NCBI GenBank assembly: GCA_003345595.1
Contig: PRDI01000077.1
Coordinates: forward strand, 1 to 35,546
Origin: Candidatus Thorarchaeota archaeon
Lineage (GTDB): Archaea; Asgardarchaeota; Thorarchaeia; Thorarchaeales; Thorarchaeaceae
DNA length: 35,546 nucleotides
Direction of reading: 5' to 3'
The notes under the pieces are model-generated. The model was not told the origin of the DNA and made no database searches. It saw only the letters and a list, made by a program, of their open reading frames with translations. Within the stretch, counting starts at the first letter, position 1, and every line of letters begins with the position of its first letter. This document shows, in pieces, positions 7,399 to 16,228 of the stretch. Both the position numbers and the translations under genes were made by a program.

Positions 7399-10392
7399 AT
7401 GACCGGGCTGTGGGATGAAACCTCGTTTGCGTATCGGTTCATTCGTCACCTTGTTGTCATCGTTTCCGTTTCGTTTGTGGTGTACCTTGCGAGCGTTCAG
7501 GCTTGGGAGTCTTATGAGATAAGCGTGGGTTACCGCGCAGTGCTGGCTTTCCTCACGATCGAGTGTGCGTCAGCATCACTGTTCCAATCACGAGAAGACT
7601 CATCACCCATACCAGTGCTCTTCGTTTCGTTCTTCGTGTTTTCGTCTATAGACAGTATGATCGGTTCAGCGGAACAGCTGTTCAGTGCGTCTTCACCACT
7701 GGGCCTTCAGTCTGCCGCCCGGACAGCATCTGATCTTGCAGTGCTCAGTATCTTGGGCGTCCTGCTTCTCATCACGTCCTCTCTCAACCATCGGCTGGCC
7801 GACAAGCGAAAGCCGACACTCTACCGAATCACGGTGTCGATATTGATACTGTGTCTTGCAGTTCAGGGTGTGATTCAGTATATCATTCTGGCCATGTCAT
7901 GGGCAGTGATGGTCAGCGGGTTTGTATTTGGACTGGTTGCTTTGGTCACGCTGACAGTTTCCGGTGTGCAATTGAGCAAGGTGGTCCATTATCCCCATCA
8001 GACTGACAGGGTTCGGCTTCTTCTCGGGCCGGTTGTGTTGGGTCTGTCGGCAATACCTTTGCTCTTCTCCTTGATCTGGCCGAGCGCAGTCTGGACAATG
8101 TCCATGACGCTGCAGCTGGCGGGATTCTTCCTTCTTTACTTGGCTCAGGCCATGCCGATGCTGAGAAGCACATCCCTAGGTCGAGCAAAGTCGTACGCTG
8201 TAGCGTTTACAGTGTCGATGCTGGTCATTGCCCCGCTTTTGGTCACTGTCGCCGCCAAAGTGGTGATGCCCACTTTCCATTTGGTGGACTTCGGAGCCTA
8301 CACATTATCACACGTTGGTATATCCGCATTATCGAGTGTAATGGCATTCCTCGTTTTCTCATATTCAAGGCGAAAACCAGACAAGAGATACTTTCCTTTG
8401 ATTCTTATGTTTGCGATACAGGCCCTTGTTGAAATGGGCCAAATCGGAATCGGCCAGCTTTCGGGTGTTGGCGAGACCGCGTCGTTCGTAGCCTACATAG
8501 TGGGGAGTGTGGTCGTTTCAATCGGTCTATTGTTGGTTATAGGATGGGCTGGCCAGCCACAGGACAATGAGAGTAGACTGGGGGTTTGGCTTCTGAAGGG
8601 TTTCGGCGTAGTGTTCGTTATTAGCTTGATTGGCCAGTCAATAGCATTCCTACTAGTTACATCTATTTCCGATATGGCATCAAGTCCCTTGGGTCAAGTC
8701 ATCCTGCTATCAGTGAATCTTGGCAATGTCTTTGGATACACGTATCTCTGTTTTCTGCTTCTCAAATCCTCACAAGGCACATTCACGGTTGAACTGACAG
8801 CTGTCACGTTTCTCGCTCTATGGATTGCTCCAAACATTCTCAGGTCTGTCTTCAACGAATGGTCAGCTGGGTGGTGGTCGGCAGAAGTGCTTCTTCTCCT
8901 TGGGCTATTAGCAGGTCCTGCCTTTCTTGGGACTCTCTATATGGGATCATATCTGCGTGCTGAGACCTCTCAGAAGAGAGCCACTCTCTATGCCGACATC
9001 TTGGTGCATGACATCGGCAACTATCATCAGGCCATTCTGAGCGCACTGGAACTTCTCGACATGAAAGGTGTGCCGCCTGAAGTCGAGGAGAACGCAAGGG
9101 CAGGAGCACTCGATGCGCTCGCCCGAGCCTCGGAACTGACCGGGAGTGTTAGACAGCTTGCTAGGGCTGACGCAGCGAAGAGTGAACAGCTGGTGCCGGT
9201 CGACCTGGCTGCATGCATCACCGATGCTGTCAGGCAAGTGGCGGTGAGAACGCCTGAGATCGATGCACATATTCGTTTTGAAAGTGAAGAACACTACTAC
9301 GTAGACGCGAACAGCCTATTGATCGATTTGTTCCTCAATCTCTTCCATAACGCTATTCAGTACTCTCCTAGTGAGAAGAGAATCGATGTCGAAGTATCAT
9401 CCATTGTCTTTCGTGGGAGGAACCATTGGGAGGTTCGGGTGGTAGACCGTGGAGCAGGGATTGCCCCTGAGCAAAAGAAGAAGCTCTTCAGCAGATTCAT
9501 GGAGGGAGCTCGGGGAACAGGACTTGGCCTTTCTCTCGTTCGCACATTGACGGACGCATTTGGCGGCGATATCTTGGTCGAAGACAGGGTCGTTGGTGAT
9601 TTCACGAAGGGTACTGTGTTTGTCGTGCGCCTACCAGTTTCTGTGACATCAAAGTTCCTGAAGACCAGATTGAAGGGAGGATTGGAGAGGGCGATTCACG
9701 CTGCGTTGACAGGTCTCTACCCGATTGTGGTCATCGGCAGCCAAGCAGAAGTACGATTCACTATCGACATGCTCAGAATCTATGCAGCTCACCGAACAGA
9801 CCTACGAGCGTGCTACGACATTACCAGCTCGGAATGTCAGATAGGAACATGTGATATTGAAGGGATGCCGGGAGGGTCATCAAGAGGTCTTCCCTCGCAC
9901 TACGTTGTTGTGGACTTCACAAGCCAGAGTGTGACCGGGGGAGCTTCATGCAGGGCATGCATGGATTTCCTTGAGAGAACGAGTTCTCTGCCGGCGAACG
10001 ATTTGAGGAAAGTGGCACTTGAGCAGGTAAGTCAAGTTCTTGGGAATGCTAATGAGCTGGCTCGCATCCTGTCAGAAGAAGAACCATCTCGGTCGAGTGA
10101 CTTGGCAGCGTGGAAGACGCGACTGAGCCCCGAGTCAAGGGAGGTGGCTCTGGATGTTCTTCAGGGCCAATCAGGTCTTGGTCGCTTTCTCAGAGAGGCT
10201 GGGATGGTGTGTCCGCCCTCAGTACTGGCAGGCTATGATAAGCAGCTAATTGTCGTGGGCGACAGGGTCCTTCCTACTGGTAGGCCGAGTCAGGATGATA
10301 TGAGTGAAATACTGAAACGAATGGCGGCGGCAGTCAAGGACTTGGTTGGGTCCGAAGTATATGCATCGATTGAATCAAAGAGTGGGATTTAG
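7399..10392 (+). CDS. Multi-pass membrane sensor histidine kinase with an extra C-terminal domain
   Basis: 997 residues from ATG 7399, preferred over the earlier in-frame ATGs because GGTGAT precedes it and the first helix begins at about residue 13. Residues 1 to about 520 hold some 16 hydrophobic helices, far more than common 2- or 7-helix sensors. The H-box is LVHDIGNYHQAILSALELL with His537; an HD-x-GN H-box recurs in archaeal kinases. The ATPase domain follows: N-box LFHNAIQYSP (Asn651), G1-like DRGAGIAP (about 683), F-box-like LFSRFMEG and G2 GTGLGLSLV. The final 250 or so residues (about 745-997) are a domain I do not recognise, containing several cysteines (ECQIGTC, SCRAC) that might bind metal. 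No response regulator is next to it. Stimulus unknown. Confidence 0.85.
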   Translation: MTGLWDETSFAYRFIRHLVVIVSVSFVVYLASVQAWESYEISVGYRAVLAFLTIECASASLFQSREDSSPIPVLFVSFFVFSSIDSMIGSAEQLFSASSPLGLQSAARTASDLAVLSILGVLLLITSSLNHRLADKRKPTLYRITVSILILCLAVQGVIQYIILAMSWAVMVSGFVFGLVALVTLTVSGVQLSKVVHYPHQTDRVRLLLGPVVLGLSAIPLLFSLIWPSAVWTMSMTLQLAGFFLLYLAQAMPMLRSTSLGRAKSYAVAFTVSMLVIAPLLVTVAAKVVMPTFHLVDFGAYTLSHVGISALSSVMAFLVFSYSRRKPDKRYFPLILMFAIQALVEMGQIGIGQLSGVGETASFVAYIVGSVVVSIGLLLVIGWAGQPQDNESRLGVWLLKGFGVVFVISLIGQSIAFLLVTSISDMASSPLGQVILLSVNLGNVFGYTYLCFLLLKSSQGTFTVELTAVTFLALWIAPNILRSVFNEWSAGWWSAEVLLLLGLLAGPAFLGTLYMGSYLRAETSQKRATLYADILVHDIGNYHQAILSALELLDMKGVPPEVEENARAGALDALARASELTGSVRQLARADAAKSEQLVPVDLAACITDAVRQVAVRTPEIDAHIRFESEEHYYVDANSLLIDLFLNLFHNAIQYSPSEKRIDVEVSSIVFRGRNHWEVRVVDRGAGIAPEQKKKLFSRFMEGARGTGLGLSLVRTLTDAFGGDILVEDRVVGDFTKGTVFVVRLPVSVTSKFLKTRLKGGLERAIHAALTGLYPIVVIGSQAEVRFTIDMLRIYAAHRTDLRACYDITSSECQIGTCDIEGMPGGSSRGLPSHYVVVDFTSQSVTGGASCRACMDFLERTSSLPANDLRKVALEQVSQVLGNANELARILSEEEPSRSSDLAAWKTRLSPESREVALDVLQGQSGLGRFLREAGMVCPPSVLAGYDKQLIVVGDRVLPTGRPSQDDMSEILKRMAAAVKDLVGSEVYASIESKSGI

Positions 10393-10504
10393 GACATTAC
10401 ATGGTGAATCGAAGGCCGTCGGTTGACATTTCGGCTTCTTGGCGAGTCTTGAAGAAAAGCGACAGCAACAGTTATTGAGCCCAAGAACAAGACTTCGAGA
10501 GAAT

Positions 10505-12880
10505 ATGCCTGTCAAGAAGCTTCACACCGCTTGCGCGTTGAATTGCCCTGACACATGCGCGTTCGTGGTCCATGTAGAACATGGCCGCATAGTCCGACTC
10601 GAGGGTGACAAGAATCATCCCTATACTCTGGGCAGATGCTGTCCCAAGGGCTATGCTCACGTGTTGAGGACATACTCAGAAGACAGGCTGCTCTACCCAC
10701 AGCGAAGACAGGCAGACGGCACTTTCAGGAGAATCACTTGGGATGATGCACTGGGAGAGATAGCTGCTCATATAGAGAAGGCTCGCAGCAGGTTTGGTCC
10801 TCAGTCTGTGGGTATATACTCCGGGTCCGGCAACGATGGACTTGCTCCAAAGTACGCGGCTCGTTTCAGCAACGTGATTGGGTGCCGAATGATCCCGGGG
10901 ATTGCTGAAATCTGTTTCGAGGGCGCATATGAGGGTGCAAGATTCAACGTGGGACCATTTCCTCCGCATGAGTTGAGCGACTGGGTCAACTCGAAGTGCA
11001 TAGTGATCTGGGGAACGAACAAGTTCGAGTCGAGTCTTCACTCCAAGAGAATCATCCGAGAGGCGATCGAAAGGGGTGCAAAGCTGATAGTAATAGACCC
11101 CCGTAGGACTCCACATGCCAAGATGGCGGACATCTATACAACGATTAGACCTGGGACTGATGCAGCACTTGCGCTTGGAATTGCGAATGAGATAATCAAG
11201 AGAGATCTGTACGACCATGAGTTCATCGAGAGGTGCGTAGTTGGATTCGAGGAGTACAAGCACAGAGCCGCGCAGTATGATATGAAGAGAGTGAGCCGGT
11301 TAACATGGGTAGACCAGAATACAATCGAAGCAATTGCTCTAACGTTCGCTACTCATGGACCAGCTCTCATAATGACAGCCCCCGCTGGCATGAATCACTA
11401 TACCAATGGAACGTGGGCGGCCAGAGCAGTTCACAGTCTTCTTGCAATCTGCGGGTATCTGGGGGTTTCAGGCGGCGGGTTCCAGTATCTCTCATCTGAC
11501 TGTGGCCCTTTCAATGGTTCTGCCATCACCCTTGCCGACATGCTGCCTGAATCAGTCAAGCCCGTTGTGCTATCAGGGACACTCATTCCAGAGTATGTGC
11601 TGAGCCATAAGGAGTCACCCCTCAAGGTCCTGATTATCCAAGCGGCGAGTCCCATGACTCAGTGGCCCAACACAAGCAAGACTCGAACAGCGTTCGAACA
11701 CATCCCTTTCAAGATCTGCATAGACATAGAGATGACAGACACAGCTCGCATCTGTGATGTTGTTCTGCCTGCGACCACACTGTTTGAGCATCATAACCTC
11801 GTTCACAGTGAACTTCACAGGATTGTCCAGTACACGCCAAGGATTGTGAGGCCGCGAGGAGAGGCCAAACATGAACTGGAGATGTGGACTGGCATTGCGA
11901 TGAAACTTGGTTTGGGCAAGTACTTCCGGCTGACAGAGCTTGATGCCATCAGGCTGGCATTGAGGAGTGATGACTGCGAAGGGATCACACTTGAGAAACT
12001 CAAAGAGAATCCGGGCGGCATCAGGACGAGGAGTCCTGCGATTCCCTTTGCCGACCACCACTTCCTCACACCATCTGGCAAGGTTGAGCTGTACTCTAGG
12101 GCGCTGCAAGACATGGGCTTTGACCCTCTTCCCTTCTACGAGGAGCCTGCTGAGAGTCCTGTATCCACTCCTGAGGTGTTCAAGGATTATCCATTGATCA
12201 TGATCTCTGGCAGGCTGCGGACCCGACTTCACTCCCAATACACTACAGTTGAGGTTGGTGCCGAGGCCAAAAGCTACTCCGAGTGTACGACTTGCCAGAA
12301 GTGTGTCAAGGAGTGTGAGGACGAAGCGATCTTCCTGGAGCAACCCAGTCTCGAAGCGTTGGAGAGAGCAATGAGCAAAGATTCAGTAGCCCATGCTAGG
12401 ATGAGGAATGAGCTGACTGAGCTCGTCAGAGCACTCGCAGTGAAGTCTTCGGGGGGCGTCATACTTGTTCCGGGCGGCGTCACAGGTCTGCTCATACCGA
12501 GGTGGAACTCTGAGAAGTGCATTGGCTGCAGAGAATGCAATCTAGACATATGCCCATTCGACGCTGTCACCGAGCCGATTAGAATGCCGCAGATGAGTGA
12601 TACCCCAATACATAGGACGTTCCTGAAGATGAACCCGAACACTGCCGAGAGGCTCGGACTTCGGGGCGGAGACCAAATCCGTGTCGAGTCTGTTCGAGGA
12701 TCTATCGACAATCTGAAACTGGAAATCAGTGAGGACTTGGATCCGAGGGTGGTGTGGGTTTCAGATGGCTGGTGGGATCGAGACGGTAACATCAACATAT
12801 TGACTGATGACAGGCATACCGCATTTGGTCACACTCCGGGCTTCAACTCGGTTCTTGTGAGAGTCACCAAACATGAGTAG
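10505..12880 (+). CDS. Mo/W-bisMGD oxidoreductase (DMSO reductase family) with inserted ferredoxin-like segment
   Basis: 791 residues from ATG 10505; a TTG at 10439 is in frame but would add an unmatched N-terminus. Cys10, 14, 18 and 46 form the usual N-terminal [4Fe-4S] motif (CX3CX3CX27C, ending CPKGY). Cys137 in AEICFEGAYEGA lies where the metal-ligating Cys/Ser/Sec of the family sits. VIWGTNKFES and VIDPRRTPHAKMAD match cofactor-binding elements. In the C-terminal barrel, LHSQY and the later KMNPNTAERLGLRGGDQIRVES normally follow closely. Here about 120 residues intervene, carrying CX2CX2CX3C (Cys594-604) and CX2CX2CX4CP (Cys672-683), which could hold two further [4Fe-4S] clusters. Candidate relatives are formate dehydrogenase, acetylene hydratase and thiosulfate reductase; the substrate cannot be told. 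No Tat signal is seen, so probably cytoplasmic. Confidence 0.88.
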   Translation: MPVKKLHTACALNCPDTCAFVVHVEHGRIVRLEGDKNHPYTLGRCCPKGYAHVLRTYSEDRLLYPQRRQADGTFRRITWDDALGEIAAHIEKARSRFGPQSVGIYSGSGNDGLAPKYAARFSNVIGCRMIPGIAEICFEGAYEGARFNVGPFPPHELSDWVNSKCIVIWGTNKFESSLHSKRIIREAIERGAKLIVIDPRRTPHAKMADIYTTIRPGTDAALALGIANEIIKRDLYDHEFIERCVVGFEEYKHRAAQYDMKRVSRLTWVDQNTIEAIALTFATHGPALIMTAPAGMNHYTNGTWAARAVHSLLAICGYLGVSGGGFQYLSSDCGPFNGSAITLADMLPESVKPVVLSGTLIPEYVLSHKESPLKVLIIQAASPMTQWPNTSKTRTAFEHIPFKICIDIEMTDTARICDVVLPATTLFEHHNLVHSELHRIVQYTPRIVRPRGEAKHELEMWTGIAMKLGLGKYFRLTELDAIRLALRSDDCEGITLEKLKENPGGIRTRSPAIPFADHHFLTPSGKVELYSRALQDMGFDPLPFYEEPAESPVSTPEVFKDYPLIMISGRLRTRLHSQYTTVEVGAEAKSYSECTTCQKCVKECEDEAIFLEQPSLEALERAMSKDSVAHARMRNELTELVRALAVKSSGGVILVPGGVTGLLIPRWNSEKCIGCRECNLDICPFDAVTEPIRMPQMSDTPIHRTFLKMNPNTAERLGLRGGDQIRVESVRGSIDNLKLEISEDLDPRVVWVSDGWWDRDGNINILTDDRHTAFGHTPGFNSVLVRVTKHE

Positions 12881-12910
12881 CTATGAGAGATGCTGACTAT
12901 CAGGGCGTGA

Positions 12911-13321
12911 CTAGTCGTAGAATCTGGCAGTTCTGTGCATGGACGACTCTTCTTCAGCTATTTGGCTTGCTTCTTCAGTCTGTTTGTCCGTTTCCACGTG
13001 TATGACTGCCACACAATCGCATGATGTGAGGGGCCTGTTGGTGATATCGTTCCCACGATCATCCAGGATTATCCAATTACCATGAGCGCTCACATCCTTG
13101 AAGGGCCACTTTGCCAGACAAGCTTGACGAAAAGTGGTTGAAGACGAGCCGCTGACGACACACTCCTGACCGGATAAGGGGTTTCTTACGACTCTCGTGA
13201 CGACTGACACGTCCAGAGGACGCACGGCGAGCTTCGGATCTTTCTTCGGTTTGTCATCTCTCTTAGGAGTACGTCTAGCCCTACTAGATGGTTTCTGACC
13301 AGAGCGAATGCGCTGTGTCAT
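12911..13321 (-). CDS. Small protein with basic tail and possible ubiquitin-like (beta-grasp) domain
   Basis: 136 residues from ATG 13321, five bases after GAGGG; a GTG at 13333 lies in that site. Residues 1 to about 34 are disordered and basic (RIRSGQKPSSRARRTPKRDD). Residues about 36-113 have a strand-turn-strand (VVTRVVRNPLSGQECVV), a helix (TTFRQACLAKW), then WIILDDRGNDITNRPLTS and a closing strand (CVAVIHVE). That order, and the spacing of the 'G..l.....l..' turn before the last strand, matches the ubiquitin fold. The tail is acidic and has no C-terminal Gly-Gly, so conjugation is not indicated. Identity is inference from pattern only. It lies convergent to the oxidoreductase gene, 30 bases apart. 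Confidence 0.5.
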   Translation of the reverse strand: MTQRIRSGQKPSSRARRTPKRDDKPKKDPKLAVRPLDVSVVTRVVRNPLSGQECVVSGSSSTTFRQACLAKWPFKDVSAHGNWIILDDRGNDITNRPLTSCDCVAVIHVETDKQTEEASQIAEEESSMHRTARFYD

Positions 13322-13658
13322 ACGTTCCCTCACTTCCTGCTTGCCAGTCTGGTCTTTCTGCCTATTGACAAGACCGACTAATGCTAGCTCTCACGATTGT
13401 TGCCTCGGGAAGGAAACGGCATCCAAGGGTGTAACTGATTGATTGCTATATACCTTTCCACAGATGGGGCGCATTAGAGAAGTGATCTATGCGATCTCAT
13501 GCTGGAAGCGGAAACAGGCACAATGCCGTGGGACATAGGGACCCAGCAAGACGGACGAATGCTAGTGTTGCCCACATCCCCTCCAACGTTTAGCATGTCG
13601 TACGTGACCAGCAGATGATGTCGGATTGTTCGGCAGAATCTGCTTGGAGAAAGCCGGA
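13322..13658. other. Intergenic stretch upstream of the small basic protein
   Basis: 337 bases with no supported gene. A minus-strand TATA-like GGTATATAGC lies at 13445-13454; used, it would give the small protein gene a leader of about 100 bases. The remainder shows no hairpin or repeat I can support. The minus-strand frame at 13474-13752 overlaps the transporter end and looks accidental. Confidence 0.4.
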
Positions 13659-14924
13659 TCACAATAGCATAGCTACGCCAAACAGATAGATCGTGGCTAT
13701 GGCAAGGTGCAGTATTCCCAGAGGGAAAGTAGCTCTCGTGAAGACGGTCCACGTGATCGGCCGGCGATTTCTCTCAGCTATGTCCAGAACGATGTAGTTG
13801 GGTGCGTCTCCAAACGGGACGACATAGACTGATGCATTCACCCCCAAGATCAAGGACTGAGAAACAACTGGGCTCAGCGTTCCGAGCACAGTACCTTGGG
13901 CAACTGTGGGAGCAAGAAGTGCAGCAATGGGCACATTATCCATTGTTGACAGGACTAGGCCTGGCAACCATATCATCATGATTATGGCTACAAAGACGTT
14001 GGTACCCCCGACTACTCCCAACGCATACACCAAGTCTTCGACTACGCCTGTTGCCTCGAGTGCCGCCACTATCCCGAAGAGGCCTACGACAAAGAACACT
14101 GTATCCCAAGACAGCCGATTTAATAGCTCCTTCGCCCGGTCAAATGACAGCACCAGTAATGCCGCAGCGACAAGAAGACCCACGATAGCAGATTCACTGG
14201 GTATGAGCACAAGACCTGTCATCAGTACTGCTAAGGCAAGCACTGAAACATAGAAATCGAATCTTGAGCGTATCATCACGCTTGGTTCCACCATGAACAG
14301 ATCAGTTGTAGCCAGAGTCGGGGACGGGACGAAGGCGCCACGGTAGTATCTCAGGAAGTATACGATCGTCAGAACGAGAAGGATCAGCGAAAGAGGGAAC
14401 AATACAATGAACATGAGACCTACGTCCATCTTCGCAATGGAAACGATGATCATGTCTGGGATGGACGCTATGGGGGTGGCAATCGAGCCTGAGTTGGCGA
14501 TGACAGCCTCTGAGATCAGAAACGGCCTGAAATCGATGTCGAGCCCGTTGCATACCTCGACTGTGAACGCACCCATTATGAGTATGGTTGGCAACGGATG
14601 GATGAAGAGGGATATCAGAAACACAAGTGACATGAACATTATGTAGAGTTTCTTCGGGTCACCCTTGGCCCTGCCTGCGATGATCAGGGCCATGTACTGA
14701 AACATACCGGAAGAACCTAGGACTGAGATGATTATCATCATTGCCATTATGAACAGGATAGTGTCCCAACCAACGTAGCCAAGCACTACCGAGAACGATA
14801 ATCCTCCTATGACGTAGGTCACGATAGCACATATGGACATCGACAGTAGCACTATAGCTGTTTCATCGAACTTAGTGAGTACTAGAGCTGCCAGAGTCAC
14901 AATGAATACGACGAGGCATATCAC
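13659..14924 (-). CDS. Ion transporter superfamily permease (ArsB/NhaD/SLC13-like)
   Basis: 421 residues with about 11-12 helices in two inverted halves. The hairpin element ANSGSIATPIASIPDMIIVSIA in the first half and VLSTMDNVPIAALLAPTVA in the second correspond to the paired re-entrant loops of the IT superfamily ('N.GG.aT..G.p.n'). FIHPLPTILIMGAFTVEVC precedes the first. Family members export arsenite, exchange Na+/H+ or carry dicarboxylates; the motifs here deviate enough that the substrate cannot be assigned. No arsR or arsA is nearby. The only in-frame start is GTG 14924, since a TAA lies upstream in frame; a clear ribosome site is lacking. Confidence 0.8.
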   Translation of the reverse strand: MICLVVFIVTLAALVLTKFDETAIVLLSMSICAIVTYVIGGLSFSVVLGYVGWDTILFIMAMMIIISVLGSSGMFQYMALIIAGRAKGDPKKLYIMFMSLVFLISLFIHPLPTILIMGAFTVEVCNGLDIDFRPFLISEAVIANSGSIATPIASIPDMIIVSIAKMDVGLMFIVLFPLSLILLVLTIVYFLRYYRGAFVPSPTLATTDLFMVEPSVMIRSRFDFYVSVLALAVLMTGLVLIPSESAIVGLLVAAALLVLSFDRAKELLNRLSWDTVFFVVGLFGIVAALEATGVVEDLVYALGVVGGTNVFVAIIMMIWLPGLVLSTMDNVPIAALLAPTVAQGTVLGTLSPVVSQSLILGVNASVYVVPFGDAPNYIVLDIAERNRRPITWTVFTRATFPLGILHLAIATIYLFGVAMLL

Positions 14925-15010
14925 TCCAGCGATGTCCGTTCTAGTCGCGCTCCGTTACACATCAGAAAGCCAGGAGTAGTACGTGGCTCACACTGGGACT
15001 GGACCAATGC

Positions 15011-15020
15011 CGATAAATAA
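15011..15020 (+). promoter_or_regulatory. Archaeal TATA box for the aminopeptidase gene
   Basis: CGATAAATAA lies 45-54 bases before ATG 15065, placing a start of transcription near 15042 and a leader of about 20 bases. Among the clearest TATA boxes in the window. Confidence 0.55.
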
Positions 15021-15064
15021 CTGTCTTGTACAGGCTGCCTTCAAACAAGCTGGTTGTGGAGTGT

Positions 15065-16141
15065 ATGGACACCAGAATCGAACATCATGCGCGCATTCTC
15101 GTGCAGTGGTGCACTGAGGTCAAGAAGGGCGACATGGTCGTAATCAGTGCCTCGCCGGATGCTCACGACCTCGCCGTCGCCGTCACAAGAGAAGTTGCCA
15201 AGGCTGGCGCCGCCTCTGTCGTGCTGATGGCAAGTGAAGAGATCACTCGTGCACTCTATGATGGAGCGGATGATGAAACCCTGAAGCTTTATCCAAGGCA
15301 CCAAGAGGCGGTCATTCAGGCCTGCGATGTGTACTTGATGCTTAATGCTCCCGTGAACACGAGAGCACTGGCTGCAGTTGATCCCAAGAGAGTCGTGACC
15401 ATGAGTAGAACCACGCAGAAGATCTCGGACATCAGACTGTCAAAGAGGTGGTGCCTCACTGTCCATCCCTGTAGAGCGTTGGCTCAACAGGCGAACATGA
15501 GCTTGGAGGAGTACCAGGACTTCGTCTACGGTGCGACGTTGATAGACTGGAAGGTTGAAAGCAAGAACCTCTACGCTATGAAGGAGCATCTCGAAAAGCA
15601 CAATGATGTGAGGTTTGTCGGTCCAGAAACAGACCTCATTGCTTCCACTGCAGGCCGGATCTGGGTGGCATCAGATGGAAAGCACAACATGCCCAGCGGT
15701 GAGGTCTTCACAGCTCCTGTGGACAACTCTGTGGAGGGCAAGGTGTATTTCGACATACCATTTCTCCAGCAGGGCAAGGTAATAGAGGGTGTGCGGCTGA
15801 AGCTCAGCAAGGGAGAGGTTGTTGACTACTCGGCAGAGAAGGGCCAGGAAACACTCAAGTCAATCATCGAAACCGACCCCGGTTCCCGACGGATTGGCGA
15901 GATGGCGATAGGCACAAACCGGGGAATCAAGCAGTACACGCTCAACATGCTGTTCGACGAAAAGATAGGACAGACCATTCATTGTGCTCTCGGCAATGCC
16001 TACAAGGAATGCAATGGTACGAACCATAGCGCGGTGCATGTAGATATGGTCAAGAGTATGGTGCAAGGTGAAGTCATCGCAGGGAATGAGAAGGTCTACT
16101 CGAAGGGCAGATACTTCTACGAACAGAAGTCCAGTTCATGA
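15065..16141 (+). CDS. Aminopeptidase, M29 (aminopeptidase T / AmpS) family
   Basis: 358 residues from ATG 15065, which has GTGGAG just upstream; a TTG at 15026 would sit before the expected transcription start. The N-terminal half (IEHHARILVQWCTEVKKGDMVVISASPDAHDLAVAVTREVAKAGA) is typical of the family. The C-terminal half bears the metal-site elements: EMAIGTNRGI, LFDEKIGQTIHCALGNAY, NHSAVHVDMV and the closing GEVIAGNEKVYSKGRY. These enzymes use a two-metal site to release N-terminal residues from short peptides in the cytoplasm. Length is close to the family norm (about 370). Transcribed alone from its own TATA box, divergent from the permease gene. Confidence 0.93.
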   Translation: MDTRIEHHARILVQWCTEVKKGDMVVISASPDAHDLAVAVTREVAKAGAASVVLMASEEITRALYDGADDETLKLYPRHQEAVIQACDVYLMLNAPVNTRALAAVDPKRVVTMSRTTQKISDIRLSKRWCLTVHPCRALAQQANMSLEEYQDFVYGATLIDWKVESKNLYAMKEHLEKHNDVRFVGPETDLIASTAGRIWVASDGKHNMPSGEVFTAPVDNSVEGKVYFDIPFLQQGKVIEGVRLKLSKGEVVDYSAEKGQETLKSIIETDPGSRRIGEMAIGTNRGIKQYTLNMLFDEKIGQTIHCALGNAYKECNGTNHSAVHVDMVKSMVQGEVIAGNEKVYSKGRYFYEQKSSS

Positions 16142-16186
16142 AGACGCTGATTCACACATTGTTGGCGTCATTTGCCTGGCTCGGTA

Positions 16187-16196
16187 CGTTTATGAT
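16187..16196 (+). promoter_or_regulatory. TATA-like box before the winged-helix membrane protein
   Basis: CGTTTATGAT is placed so that transcription would begin near 16216, giving a nearly leaderless transcript for a start at 16217 (TTG) or 16229 (ATG). Confidence 0.35.
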
Positions 16197-16228
16197 GGGC
16201 GGCGGAATGGCAGGTCTTGGCGAAGGGA

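Noticed and set aside
10676..11263. 195-codon minus-strand open frame
   Set aside because: Antisense to the conserved N-terminal half of the oxidoreductase; no ribosome site and no recognisable protein.
11615..12343. 242-codon minus-strand open frame
   Set aside because: It lies wholly inside the Mo/W oxidoreductase gene and its translation shows no domain; a shadow of the coding strand.
13334..13658. Possible tRNA or small RNA gene
   Set aside because: No cloverleaf, no CCA-adjacent stem and no conserved T-loop sequence could be found in this gap.
13474..13752. 92-codon minus-strand frame near the permease end
   Set aside because: It overlaps the permease C-terminus in another frame, is rich in unusual residues, and has no ribosome site.
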